From: an uncultured Lachnospiraceae bacterium
GTDB taxonomy: Bacteria; Bacillota; Clostridia; Lachnospirales; Lachnospiraceae
NCBI GenBank assembly: GCA_947625465.1
Contig: CANQOK010000025.1
Coordinates: 1-35,922 of the forward strand
Length of the DNA: 35,922 nt
Direction: 5' to 3'
The position numbers and the translations under genes are program-made. The notes under the pieces are model-generated. The model saw only the letters and a list, made by a program, of their open reading frames with translations, was not told the DNA's origin and did no database searches. This document shows positions 16,165 through 23,588 of the stretch, piece by piece (the first letter of the stretch is position 1; the number at the start of each line of letters is the position of its first letter).

Positions 16165-17613
16165 TTACTGCTCCAGTTTGGCAATCCCGATACGGATCCG
16201 CGCAAGACTCTCTTCCCTGCCCAGAATCTCCATGATCTCAAAGGCGCCGCCGGGCGTAGTCTGCTTGCCGGATACCGCGGTCCGGATCGGCCACAGACCG
16301 GTCCCGTTTTTAATCCCTTTTTCCGCGATATACGCCATCAGTCTCTCATGCAGCGCGTCTATGGAGAAATCCTCCTGCTGCTCCAGAATGGCAAGCTCTT
16401 CTTTTAAGATCTCCAGCGAATTTTCCGCATTGGTTTTCATCTTCTTATGGGTGTACATGGAAACATCGTAATCCGGCAGTGCCTGAAAGAAATCCACATG
16501 ATCCGCGATCTCAGGCAGCACCTCGATCCTGGTCTTCACCAGATCCAGGATCTTCTTTTTATCCAGCTCCTTCGTCACCACAGCATCCAGATACGGCATG
16601 GCAATCTCATAGAATTTCTCATTATCCATTGCCTTAATGTATTCCCCGTTCATCCACTTTAACTTATTGATATCAAATACGGATGGGGATTTATTGACTC
16701 TGTGATAATCAAATTTCTCGATCAGCTCCTGCAAAGAGAAAATCTCCCGGTCTTCCTCCGGGCTCCAGCCCAGCAGGGCGATAAAATTCACGATCGCTTC
16801 CGGCAAAAATCCCTGCGCCACCAGATCTTCAAAAGAGGCGTGACCGCTCCGTTTTGCCAGCTTTCTGTGATTTTCATCGGTGATCAGCGGCAGATGAACA
16901 TAAACCGGCGCTTTCCAGCCGAACGCGTCATACAGGCGCTGATACTTCGGAGAAGAAGAAATATATTCATTCCCCCGTACCACATGGGTGATCTCCATCA
17001 GATGGTCGTCCACCACATTGGCAAAATTATAGGTCGGAAATCCGTCGGATTTGATCAGGATCATATCGTCCAGTTCGCTGTTATCCACAGTGATCTCCCC
17101 GTAAATATCGTCATAGAACGTAGTCGTCCCCTCTGTAGGGTTGTTCTGCCGGATCACATAAGGCCTGCCTGCCGCCAGATTGGCTTCGATCTCTTCCTTT
17201 GACAAATGCAGACAATGCTTGTCATACATCATGATCTCTTTGTCGCCAATCGTCTGCTTTAACGATTCCAGCCGCTCCCTGTCGCAGAAGCAGTAATATG
17301 CCTCGCCTTTTTCCACCAACTGCTTGGCGTACTGCAGATACAGTCCGCTTTTCTGCCGCTCACTCTGCACATAAGGGCCGTAACCGCCGTCTTTATCCGG
17401 TCCCTCGTCATGAACCAATCCGGCCTGTTCCATCGTGCGGTAGATGATATCCAGCGCGCCTTCTACAAACCGCTCCTGATCCGTATCTTCAATTCTTAAA
17501 ATAAAATCTCCATTCTCATGCTTCGCGATCAAAAACTCATACAAAGCCGTTCTTAAATTTCCTACATGCATCTTGCCCGTGGGACTGGGCGCATATCTGG
17601 TTCTGATCTTCAT
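16165..17613 (-). CDS. gltX: glutamyl-tRNA synthetase
   Basis: Charges tRNA-Glu (and possibly tRNA-Gln, where an amidotransferase is present) with glutamate. It is a class I synthetase: the N-terminal [25 protein letters not shown] contains the HIGH-equivalent HVGN, and KLAKRSGH at about residue 250 is the KMSKS-equivalent loop. [12 protein letters not shown] is the glutamate-binding segment typical of GluRS. The C-terminal helical anticodon-binding half is complete, giving 482 residues. The start at 17613 follows CAGGAGA; the longer open frame to 17652 is unsupported. It follows the small unknown gene by 20 bases and precedes the helicase by 18, so all three appear to be co-transcribed downstream of the ABC exporter. 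Confidence 0.97.
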   Translation of the reverse strand: MKIRTRYAPSPTGKMHVGNLRTALYEFLIAKHENGDFILRIEDTDQERFVEGALDIIYRTMEQAGLVHDEGPDKDGGYGPYVQSERQKSGLYLQYAKQLVEKGEAYYCFCDRERLESLKQTIGDKEIMMYDKHCLHLSKEEIEANLAAGRPYVIRQNNPTEGTTTFYDDIYGEITVDNSELDDMILIKSDGFPTYNFANVVDDHLMEITHVVRGNEYISSSPKYQRLYDAFGWKAPVYVHLPLITDENHRKLAKRSGHASFEDLVAQGFLPEAIVNFIALLGWSPEEDREIFSLQELIEKFDYHRVNKSPSVFDINKLKWMNGEYIKAMDNEKFYEIAMPYLDAVVTKELDKKKILDLVKTRIEVLPEIADHVDFFQALPDYDVSMYTHKKMKTNAENSLEILKEELAILEQQEDFSIDALHERLMAYIAEKGIKNGTGLWPIRTAVSGKQTTPGGAFEIMEILGREESLARIRIGIAKLEQ

Positions 17614-17633
17614 TGTTTTCTCCTGTCCGGTAT

Positions 17634-17909
17634 TTATTTTATGATGATACACAGCACACTGGCGTCTTTGTCTCCGTACCAGAATTCAAATTCCGCTCTG
17701 GTTTTCGTCCCTGCCAGCATGGACTTCGTGTATTCTTTCTCTGTCAGAATGGTAAAACTCCAATTGGAAGCCAGCGTTTCTTCTCCGCTGTAATCCCTGA
17801 CTGCTTCCAGACAGCTCTTTTGAAACCGGTTGGTCCCGTCCGTGGAACGGTAAACTTCCACGCCGTCATACTCCCCTTTATACTCTTTTTTCACTTCCTG
17901 AATCGTCAT
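17634..17909 (-). CDS. hypothetical protein, 91 aa
   Basis: I do not recognise this family. The protein is soluble, with a charged N-terminal helix ([20 protein letters not shown]), a middle segment [20 protein letters not shown] and a C-terminal half likely to form strands ([33 protein letters not shown]). It has no signal peptide or membrane helix. A GGAAAGAGG site precedes the ATG. It sits between an ABC permease (26 bases away) and gltX (20 bases away), so it is clearly part of the operon. The ordinary codon use and good spacing make it a convincing gene despite the lack of a known domain. Confidence 0.75.
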   Translation of the reverse strand: MTIQEVKKEYKGEYDGVEVYRSTDGTNRFQKSCLEAVRDYSGEETLASNWSFTILTEKEYTKSMLAGTKTRAEFEFWYGDKDASVLCIIIK

Positions 17910-17935
17910 ACGCTACCTCTTTCCGAATCCTGCCG

Positions 17936-19192
17936 TTACGCAAAAATCTTTTTCTTATAAACATTACCTGTAGTATAAACCAAAATGCACGACGCCGCAA
18001 GTAAAATCACAGCCGGAATGATCGTATCCAGCAGCGTGACATTTCCCAGCAGGACATCCGCGGGCAGCACAAACGCGCCGGTAAACGGAATATAGCGGAG
18101 CAGCGTCATGATCCAGTCGGACACGCCGATCATCGGCAGCAGATACGCCAGCATAAAGGACACTACCATAGGCAGCACAAACACGCCGCTTATATTCGAC
18201 AGTTCTTCCGGTCTTCCCACAAAGGAGGTCACCTGACCTACAAAAATGCAATAGAAGGAAAATCCCAGAATCAGGATCAAAACGGAAACGATCGCCGCGC
18301 CCACCGAAAATGCGCTGCCTGCGCCGGTTTCCCGCATCAGGTCAAACAGGGACAGCAGCAGATTTTCATATTCCGGGTTCTGCGCCTTCGCGATCAGATG
18401 TCCGATCACAAATCCCAGTACCCCGCCGCCGATCCAGACGGCAAACTGCAGCAGCGCCACCGAGATCATAGCCGCGATCTTTCCGAGCACAAGCGCATAC
18501 GGCCGTACCGAAGTCAGCAGCAATTCCATCAGTTTCGAAGATTTTTCCGCGATGATGCTCTTGCCGATACTCTGTCCGTAGGTCAGCAGCATCATATACA
18601 TGATAAAATATAGGATCATAGGCGCAAAGAGTTCAAATAAGGTCTGTCCCATACTTTTTTCCGCTTCCCCCATTGCCTGCACATGCGTCGTCACCATATA
18701 TTGGAGTGCAGCCGCGCTTTCCTGCGAAAGGCCCGCGTCTACAGCCGCATAGGTCTGAAACAGAGAACCCAGCAGATTGCCAGCCTCCTCCATTTCGTAT
18801 TCGAAATGCTCCGTTTCCTCCCCGGAATTGAACATGGTGATCTCCAATGCGCCTTCTTCTGTCATATTCACATCCGCAATGACTTCCGTCGGAGAAATGC
18901 GCGGTTCCTCAGAATCCGCGATCCCGGTAACGCGCACGCCTTCATAAGACGGATTCATTGCCGCAAGCAGGGAGAAATCCGGCGTCGTGATCTCTGTCCG
19001 GTTCCGCACATAGATGGTTTCTATTCCCGTATCCTCCGTTTCCTCAGAATCCGAAGAAAATCCGAAAAACAGGTTAATGCCCGCAAAGAGCAGGCACAGA
19101 AATACGGCGACGCCAATGGTGGCCGCCCGAAAGCCTTTTCCTTTTACCGCATTCCGAAAGGTAAACCCAAATACCTGCTTCCAGTTATTCAT
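17936..19192 (-). CDS. ABC exporter permease (NatB-like), 418 aa
   Basis: Membrane subunit of an ABC-2-type exporter. A first membrane helix (about residues 24-45) is followed by a large extracytoplasmic domain of about 150 residues. At least five further helices follow, for example ELFAPMILYFIMYMMLLTYG, VALLQFAVWIGGGVLGFVIG, VLILILGFSFYCIFVG and VLPMVVSFMLAYLLPMIGV. The segment IIAEKSSKLMELLLTSVRP is the cytoplasmic coupling region typical of NatB/YhaP-type permeases. The start at 19192 has GGAGGAGGTG upstream and overlaps the previous permease stop by 8 bases, so the two are translationally coupled and probably form a heterodimer. Substrate is unknown; sodium (as for NatAB) or a peptide are options. 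Confidence 0.88.
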   Translation of the reverse strand: MNNWKQVFGFTFRNAVKGKGFRAATIGVAVFLCLLFAGINLFFGFSSDSEETEDTGIETIYVRNRTEITTPDFSLLAAMNPSYEGVRVTGIADSEEPRISPTEVIADVNMTEEGALEITMFNSGEETEHFEYEMEEAGNLLGSLFQTYAAVDAGLSQESAAALQYMVTTHVQAMGEAEKSMGQTLFELFAPMILYFIMYMMLLTYGQSIGKSIIAEKSSKLMELLLTSVRPYALVLGKIAAMISVALLQFAVWIGGGVLGFVIGHLIAKAQNPEYENLLLSLFDLMRETGAGSAFSVGAAIVSVLILILGFSFYCIFVGQVTSFVGRPEELSNISGVFVLPMVVSFMLAYLLPMIGVSDWIMTLLRYIPFTGAFVLPADVLLGNVTLLDTIIPAVILLAASCILVYTTGNVYKKKIFA

Positions 19193-20516
19193 GCAGATCA
19201 CCTCCTCCACGCTTCCCAAAACCGGAAATCTTCCACAACTGCTTGAATTTTACCGGAGAACCTTTATAATACAGCAGATACCCGTACACGCCTGCCACAA
19301 ACCGAAGCGCAAGCCAGATCGCGGCGATCAGCAGGACAATGGCAAGCAGCACGATCCAAATGCTGATCTTTCCGGAAAACGCATAGGCCGGCGCCACAAA
19401 AACAGAGGTAAACGGAAACAGACTGGCTGCGTAGATCAGCGCCGGACTGATTCCGTCCATTGCCGTAATACTGAGCATCAGTCCGGCATACGCGCAGATC
19501 ATCAGCAGGATCACATAGATCTTGGAGCCCTCCGCCAGCTCCTCTATCCGGCTGACCGTAGCGCCTGACAGCGCTGCCACAATGGAAAACAACAGGATCC
19601 CCAGCAGACATAACACAATGACTGCCGGCACTACCAGCCAGTTTTGCGCGATACCGGGCAGAGCGCCGTCTGTGATAGTATGCAGAACTTCCGGCAGCCG
19701 GATTCCCTGAAAGCTGCCCGCCTTTACAGAATCATAGACCGTGCTGCCCACAAAAAAGCCGGCAATGACCACGGCAAACTGGATCAGCAGATATGTGATC
19801 ATGGCCAGTACCTTGCCCAGCACGATCGCCATCGGCTTGACCGAAGTCATCAAAAGTTCCACTACTTTGGAGGATTTCTCCATGACAACAGAGGCGGATA
19901 CCGATTCGCCGCCAACGGATAAGATCAGGATCAGCACCATGATCAACGTATAGGAAATCCAATATTCCGCCTGGCTGATCGCCTCATTCTGAGAATCTTC
20001 CAGCGCTTCCACATTCACGGTTACCGGCTGGCTGACCGCCCCGAGCGTATCCGGCGACAAACCGTTCGCGCTGACCAGATACCGTTTCCAGTTCTGCTCC
20101 AGATAATCCGCCAGTTCCTGCGCCTCGCCCCGGCTCAGGTCACATTCGGGATCAAAGGTCACACCGATTTCATAGCTCCCGGGCTGCACCGTTACTGCTA
20201 CCGCTGCCTGCGGCTTTTCTTCAGCCGATACGAGATCCGTTTCTTTAAAATACTCCGTCTCCTTCATCCACTGCACCAGGGAAGTCTGCATTGCGCCATC
20301 TTCCGTTTCCCCGTTTTGTACGGCAACCGATATGGTTTCTGCCGGACACGATCCCACTGTTTCGTGTTCATCGGAAAACAGATCCATCAATACCGGAGCA
20401 AACAGCGCGGCCAGCAGAAATACTACCGTCATGATCCTGGCCGTTTTGCTTTTCCACTGCTGCCGCAGCGTAAAGCCATAGATTTTTTTCCAGCCCTGAA
20501 AGTCCGATCTACGCAT
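19185..20516 (-). CDS. ABC exporter permease (NatB-like), 443 aa
   Basis: First of two related permeases. An N-terminal amphipathic segment (WKKIYGFTLRQQWKSKTAR) leads to a membrane helix (MTVVFLLAALFAPVLMDLF). A roughly 150-residue extracytoplasmic domain follows, then six or so helices including YWISYTLIMVLILILSVGG, VLAMITYLLIQFAVVIAGFF, WLVVPAVIVLCLLGILLF and ISIWIVLLAIVLLIAAIWLA. VVMEKSSKVVELLMTSVKPM matches the coupling motif of its partner permease. The start could be ATG at 20516 (chosen, with AGGTG upstream) or GTG at 20525 (with GGAGA upstream). Either overlaps the ATPase stop codon, showing tight coupling. A heterodimeric NatB-type exporter with the adjacent permease is the likely assembly. 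Confidence 0.88.
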   Translation of the reverse strand: MRRSDFQGWKKIYGFTLRQQWKSKTARIMTVVFLLAALFAPVLMDLFSDEHETVGSCPAETISVAVQNGETEDGAMQTSLVQWMKETEYFKETDLVSAEEKPQAAVAVTVQPGSYEIGVTFDPECDLSRGEAQELADYLEQNWKRYLVSANGLSPDTLGAVSQPVTVNVEALEDSQNEAISQAEYWISYTLIMVLILILSVGGESVSASVVMEKSSKVVELLMTSVKPMAIVLGKVLAMITYLLIQFAVVIAGFFVGSTVYDSVKAGSFQGIRLPEVLHTITDGALPGIAQNWLVVPAVIVLCLLGILLFSIVAALSGATVSRIEELAEGSKIYVILLMICAYAGLMLSITAMDGISPALIYAASLFPFTSVFVAPAYAFSGKISIWIVLLAIVLLIAAIWLALRFVAGVYGYLLYYKGSPVKFKQLWKISGFGKRGGGDLHE

Positions 20517-21462
20517 TGTCGGCACCTACTTTCTCCACAAAAATCTCATGCAGAGAAGGCTCCCGCAGCTCATACTTTACGATCGGTACCTGCTCCGTTA
20601 CCAGCAGCCGCAGGAACTCTGCCGCCTGGGCTTCTCCCGTCACCTTCAGATGATATCCGTCCGGTGTCTTTTCCTGCACTGTCAGATTCATTTTCGAGAT
20701 ATACGGATCTAAGGAACTGTCTGCCTTTACAAACAGGTTCACCCTGCCGTAGCTCTTCTTGATCTCGTTTAAATTGCCCTGAACCACTGCCTGTCCTCTG
20801 TTTAAAATGGTTATATCCGAGCAAAATTCTTCTATCGTCGGCATTTGGTGACTGGACATGATAATATATTTGCCCCGCTCTATACATTCATGAATGATCT
20901 GTTTAAACAGATCCGCATTTACCGGGTCCAGACCGCTTAACGGTTCATCCATCACGATAAGATCCGGATCGGAGATCAGTGCGGCCATCAGCTGGATCTT
21001 CTGCTGATTTCCCTTGGAAAGCTCATCCGCCTTTCTGGACGGGATCTTCTTTTTCTTTCCTGCCCCGGAATTCTTCACCGACGTGGCAGGATACAGATAT
21101 TCCTCCACTTCCAGCTTCTTTGCCCAGTAAGCGATCTGCTGCTTTGCCTCCTGTGCCGACATATTTTTCAGTCTGGCAAAATAAAGCAGCTGATCCATCA
21201 GTGTATACTTGGGATACAGCCCACGTTCCTCCGCCAGATATCCCACGTTCACCTGCATCGGATCTAACGGTTTCCCGTTCCAGAGCACGCTGCCTCCGTC
21301 TGAAGCCAGCATCCCCAGAATAATACGGATCGTTGTCGTTTTTCCTGCGCCATTTCTCCCGAGCAGCGCGTAAACGCCCGGATTCTCCATCGTGAAGGAC
21401 AGTCGGTCCACCACCGTATTTTCGCCATATTTCTTAATGATTTCCTGTACCTGCAGTGCCAT
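20509..21462 (-). CDS. ABC transporter ATP-binding protein (NatA-like), 317 aa
   Basis: Supplies ATP hydrolysis for the two permeases encoded directly downstream. It shows Walker A LLGRNGAGKTTT (residues 33-44), signature ELSKGNQQKIQ (about 147-157), Walker B LIVMDEPLSGLDP (about 168-180) and switch MSSHQ, followed by a C-terminal extension of about 100 residues. The LSKGNQQK form of the signature and the gene order are those of NatA/YhaQ-type exporters. Residues 125-144 form an unusual Lys-rich insertion (NSGAGKKKKIPSRK) just before the signature. The ATG has GGGAGGAG upstream and is preceded by a hairpin and a possible promoter in a 116-base gap, so this gene probably starts the operon that runs to the helicase. 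Confidence 0.93.
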   Translation of the reverse strand: MALQVQEIIKKYGENTVVDRLSFTMENPGVYALLGRNGAGKTTTIRIILGMLASDGGSVLWNGKPLDPMQVNVGYLAEERGLYPKYTLMDQLLYFARLKNMSAQEAKQQIAYWAKKLEVEEYLYPATSVKNSGAGKKKKIPSRKADELSKGNQQKIQLMAALISDPDLIVMDEPLSGLDPVNADLFKQIIHECIERGKYIIMSSHQMPTIEEFCSDITILNRGQAVVQGNLNEIKKSYGRVNLFVKADSSLDPYISKMNLTVQEKTPDGYHLKVTGEAQAAEFLRLLVTEQVPIVKYELREPSLHEIFVEKVGADNA

Positions 21463-21475
21463 TTGTACTCCTCCC

Positions 21476-21507
21476 GGAATTTCCGCACAAAAAAATCGGA
21501 AATTTCC
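21476..21507 (-). other. stem-loop ahead of the ABC ATPase ribosome-binding site
   Basis: In the minus-strand RNA GGAAAUUUCCG (21507-21497) pairs with CGGAAUUCC-type sequence ending at 21476, with one bulge and a U-rich loop. GGGAGGAG follows immediately. It resembles the other pre-Shine-Dalgarno hairpins of the window. Confidence 0.55.
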
Positions 21508-21532
21508 TGCCTGTTTTTTACAATTTGCCTAC

Positions 21533-21561
21533 ATGATACCATAAAATTCATGAAATGAAAA
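21533..21561 (-). promoter_or_regulatory. possible extended -10 promoter for the ABC exporter operon
   Basis: On the minus strand TGGTATCAT gives an extended -10 (TATCAT, 21538-21533). A weak -35 TTTTCA (21561-21556) lies 17 bases upstream. It fits the 116-base gap between trxB and the ATPase gene. Confidence 0.45.
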
Positions 21562-21578
21562 CTGTTTTATCCTTTTCC

Positions 21579-22487
21579 TTATGCCAGCTGGCATGCCGCC
21601 AGCGCTGCCGTTACCCCGTCGGCCGCTGCCGTTGCCAGCTGCCGGATTTCTTTGGTACGGCAGTCTCCTGCCGCAAAAATTCCCGGCAGACTTGTCCGGC
21701 AGGATTCATCGGCTTTGATATATCCATAATCATCCAGTTCCACCAGATCGCGGACCAGGTCGCTCTGCGGAATCTGTCCAACCGCTGCGAATAAGCCGTG
21801 AACCGGAAGCACCCACTCTTTTTCCTGTTTCAGGTTCCGAACCCGGATCCCGGTCAGCTGCCGATCTCCTTCCAGCGCCGTTACCACCGTATCGGTCAGG
21901 ATTTCCACATTGGATCGTTCTTTTAATTCCTGCACGGTCTGCCACTCACCCCGAAAACTGTCCCGGCGATGGATCAGGGTTACCTTCTGGCAGTACTCGG
22001 ACAAAACCAGCGCATCCTCCAGCGCCGTATTGCCGCCGCCCACAACCGCTGTCTTTTTCCCTTTGTAAAATGCGCCGTCGCAGGTAGCGCAGTAAGATAC
22101 GCCGCTGCCCGTCAGCTCCGCTTCCCGTTCCAGCCCTAGCGGCCGGTTTTTCGCTCCCATCGCCAGAATAACCGCGCTGCAGGCATAATTTTGCTTTGCT
22201 GTCGCCACGATTTTCTTCTGGTCTGCCAATTCCATTCTGACCGCTTTCTGAAACAGAACTTTTGCGCCGGCCTCAACTGCCTGTTCATAAAGTCCCATAG
22301 CAAAATCAACCCCGGAGATCTGTTTGATCCCGGGGTAATTCACAACCGCTTTGGCATTGATGATCTGTCCGCCGCAGCTTTTTCCTTCCAGCACCAGCGT
22401 CCGCTTTCCGCTCCTTGCCGCATAAATAGCAGCCGACAGCCCTGCGGTTCCGGCGCCGATAATGATCACATCATATTGTTCCATCAT
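21579..22487 (-). CDS. trxB: thioredoxin-disulfide reductase
   Basis: A flavoenzyme that reduces thioredoxin with NADPH in the cytoplasm. The N-terminal FAD-binding motif is IIIGAGTAGLSAAIYAARSG (residues 8-27). The redox pair C133-A-T-C136 lies in SYCATCDGAFY, and the second nucleotide-binding motif is VVGGGNTALEDALVL (about 148-162). A C-terminal FAD motif GIFAAGDCRTKEIRQLATA closes the family pattern. The 302-residue length is normal. Of two adjacent ATGs the first (22487) has GGAG six bases upstream. The gene follows trxA by 20 bases, so partner proteins are co-expressed. The HRR motif (LIHRRDSFR) in the second nucleotide site supports NADPH use. Confidence 0.96.
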   Translation of the reverse strand: MMEQYDVIIIGAGTAGLSAAIYAARSGKRTLVLEGKSCGGQIINAKAVVNYPGIKQISGVDFAMGLYEQAVEAGAKVLFQKAVRMELADQKKIVATAKQNYACSAVILAMGAKNRPLGLEREAELTGSGVSYCATCDGAFYKGKKTAVVGGGNTALEDALVLSEYCQKVTLIHRRDSFRGEWQTVQELKERSNVEILTDTVVTALEGDRQLTGIRVRNLKQEKEWVLPVHGLFAAVGQIPQSDLVRDLVELDDYGYIKADESCRTSLPGIFAAGDCRTKEIRQLATAAADGVTAALAACQLA

Positions 22488-22507
22488 CCATTTCTCCGAT
22501 TTCCGTA

Positions 22508-22819
22508 TTACAGATTCAGCTGCTGCAGCAGTTCATCCTTGCTGCAAAGGCCCACGATCTTTTGCGCGGCCTCTCCCTGCCGAAACAAAATCATGGTAGG
22601 CACTGCCTGTACGCCGTATTCCAGCGCCAGATCTACATCCTGGTCAATATCCAGCTTGCAGATCTTCAGATCGTTCTTTTCCTCTGCGATCTCATGCAGG
22701 ATCGGCGCCAGCATTTTGCAGGGGCCGCACCACTCCGCGAAAAAATCCACCAGCACCGGCTCCTTGGTCTGCAGTACCTCTGTTTCAAATGTTTCCTTTG
22801 TAATCACCTTGATCTCCAT
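22508..22819 (-). CDS. trxA: thioredoxin
   Basis: A small dithiol carrier, 103 residues, full length. The active site C31-G-P-C34 sits in FFAEWCGPCKMLAP, with D25 in VLVDFF and the cis-proline segment GVQAVPTMILFRQG at the C-terminal side, all typical of thioredoxin 1. It delivers electrons from TrxB to ribonucleotide reductase, peroxidases and other proteins. The ATG is 3 bases after the rubrerythrin stop, with GGAG upstream, and trxB follows after 20 bases. The arrangement rubrerythrin-trxA-trxB suggests one redox-defence transcript from the promoter at 23559-23588. Confidence 0.97.
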   Translation of the reverse strand: MEIKVITKETFETEVLQTKEPVLVDFFAEWCGPCKMLAPILHEIAEEKNDLKICKLDIDQDVDLALEYGVQAVPTMILFRQGEAAQKIVGLCSKDELLQQLNL

Positions 22820-22822
22820 TTT

Positions 22823-23446
22823 TCATGATTCTCCATTTCTGATCCGTATTGTTTTGTCATCCGCATAGGGCGACAGTTCCAGCCGTACAAAATATCCCTG
22901 ATCGTGTTCACAGACCGGACATTTTAACGGAACCTGCTCCCCTTCATAAATAAACCCGCAGTTCAAACAGATCCATGCCCGCTGCGAATCTTCCGCAAAC
23001 AGTTTCTGTTCTTCCAGCCACTGCGCAAACCTGCGGAAGCGCTGCTCATGAACCCGTTCAATGCCCGCGATCATGCGAAAAGACGCCGCGACTCTGGCAA
23101 ACCCTTCTTCCTCCGCGATCCTGGCAAACTCCGGATATACGTCTTCCGCTTCCTCATGCTCATTGTGCTCCGCCCGTCTCAGCAAGTCCGCCACATCTTC
23201 CGTAATATCCACCGGATATCCGCCGTCAATGAAAATCGTCTCTCCCGACAATTCCCGCAAATGGTCATAGAAAACCTTCGCATGGGCCTTCTCCTGATCC
23301 GCCGTATACGTAAATACGAAGGAAACTGCCTGCAGCTTCGCCTTCTTTGCCTGTTCGGCCGCAAACGTATACCGGTTTCGCGCCTGGCTTTCTCCCGCAA
23401 ACGCGCGCATTAAGTTTTCTTTTGTTTTGCTGTCTTTAAATTCCAT
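22823..23446 (-). CDS. rbr: rubrerythrin
   Basis: A non-haem diiron peroxidase that removes hydrogen peroxide in anaerobes. The ferritin-like domain supplies diiron ligands E19 (AGESQARNRY), E52-K-A-H55, glutamates in the HNEHEEAEDVYPEF stretch (94-106) and E130-R-V-H133. The C-terminal rubredoxin-like domain carries C160-x-x-C163 (WICLNCGFIYEG) and C176-x-x-C179 (LKCPVCEHDQGYFV). Length (207 residues) is slightly longer than the usual 190. The start at 23446 is chosen because GAAAGAGG lies upstream and MEFKDSKTKENLMRAFAGES is the usual N terminus. It leads the trxA-trxB unit and has a strong promoter. A rubredoxin elsewhere in the window could be its electron donor. Confidence 0.96.
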   Translation of the reverse strand: MEFKDSKTKENLMRAFAGESQARNRYTFAAEQAKKAKLQAVSFVFTYTADQEKAHAKVFYDHLRELSGETIFIDGGYPVDITEDVADLLRRAEHNEHEEAEDVYPEFARIAEEEGFARVAASFRMIAGIERVHEQRFRRFAQWLEEQKLFAEDSQRAWICLNCGFIYEGEQVPLKCPVCEHDQGYFVRLELSPYADDKTIRIRNGES

Positions 23447-23492
23447 ACTCCATACCTCTTTCCGGCGTGATCTTTCACACAGTCCTTTATTC

Positions 23493-23526
23493 CGGAGCGT
23501 TTCCGCGATGGCGGCGATGCGCTCCG
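23493..23526 (-). other. stem-loop in the rubrerythrin leader
   Basis: In the minus-strand RNA CGGAGCG (23526-23520) pairs with CGCUCCG (23499-23493) around a 20-base loop. It lies in the untranslated leader about 50 bases before the rubrerythrin start. The CGCTCCGG right arm is the same as that of the folP and folC leaders. Confidence 0.55.
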
Positions 23527-23558
23527 CAGTACAGAGTATGCCCAAAATTTACCGTTTT

Positions 23559-23588
23559 ATTATAACAGACCGGCTCACCGCTTGTCAA
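23559..23588 (-). promoter_or_regulatory. strong promoter of the rubrerythrin-thioredoxin operon
   Basis: On the minus strand -35 TTGACA (23588-23583) and extended -10 TGTTATAAT (TATAAT 23564-23559) are separated by 18 bases. Both hexamers match consensus. The TGA within the -35 is the feoB stop codon. No clear operator (for example a PerR box) was identified beside it. Confidence 0.85.

Noticed and set aside
21579-21600. palindrome at the trxB stop codon as a terminator
   Set aside because: ATGCCAGCTGGCAT is a perfect 14-base palindrome but is mostly coding, has no room for a loop and no U-tract follows.
23447-23545. longer N terminus of rubrerythrin
   Set aside because: The extension crosses the promoter leader and hairpin; the family N terminus begins at 23446 with a good ribosome-binding site.
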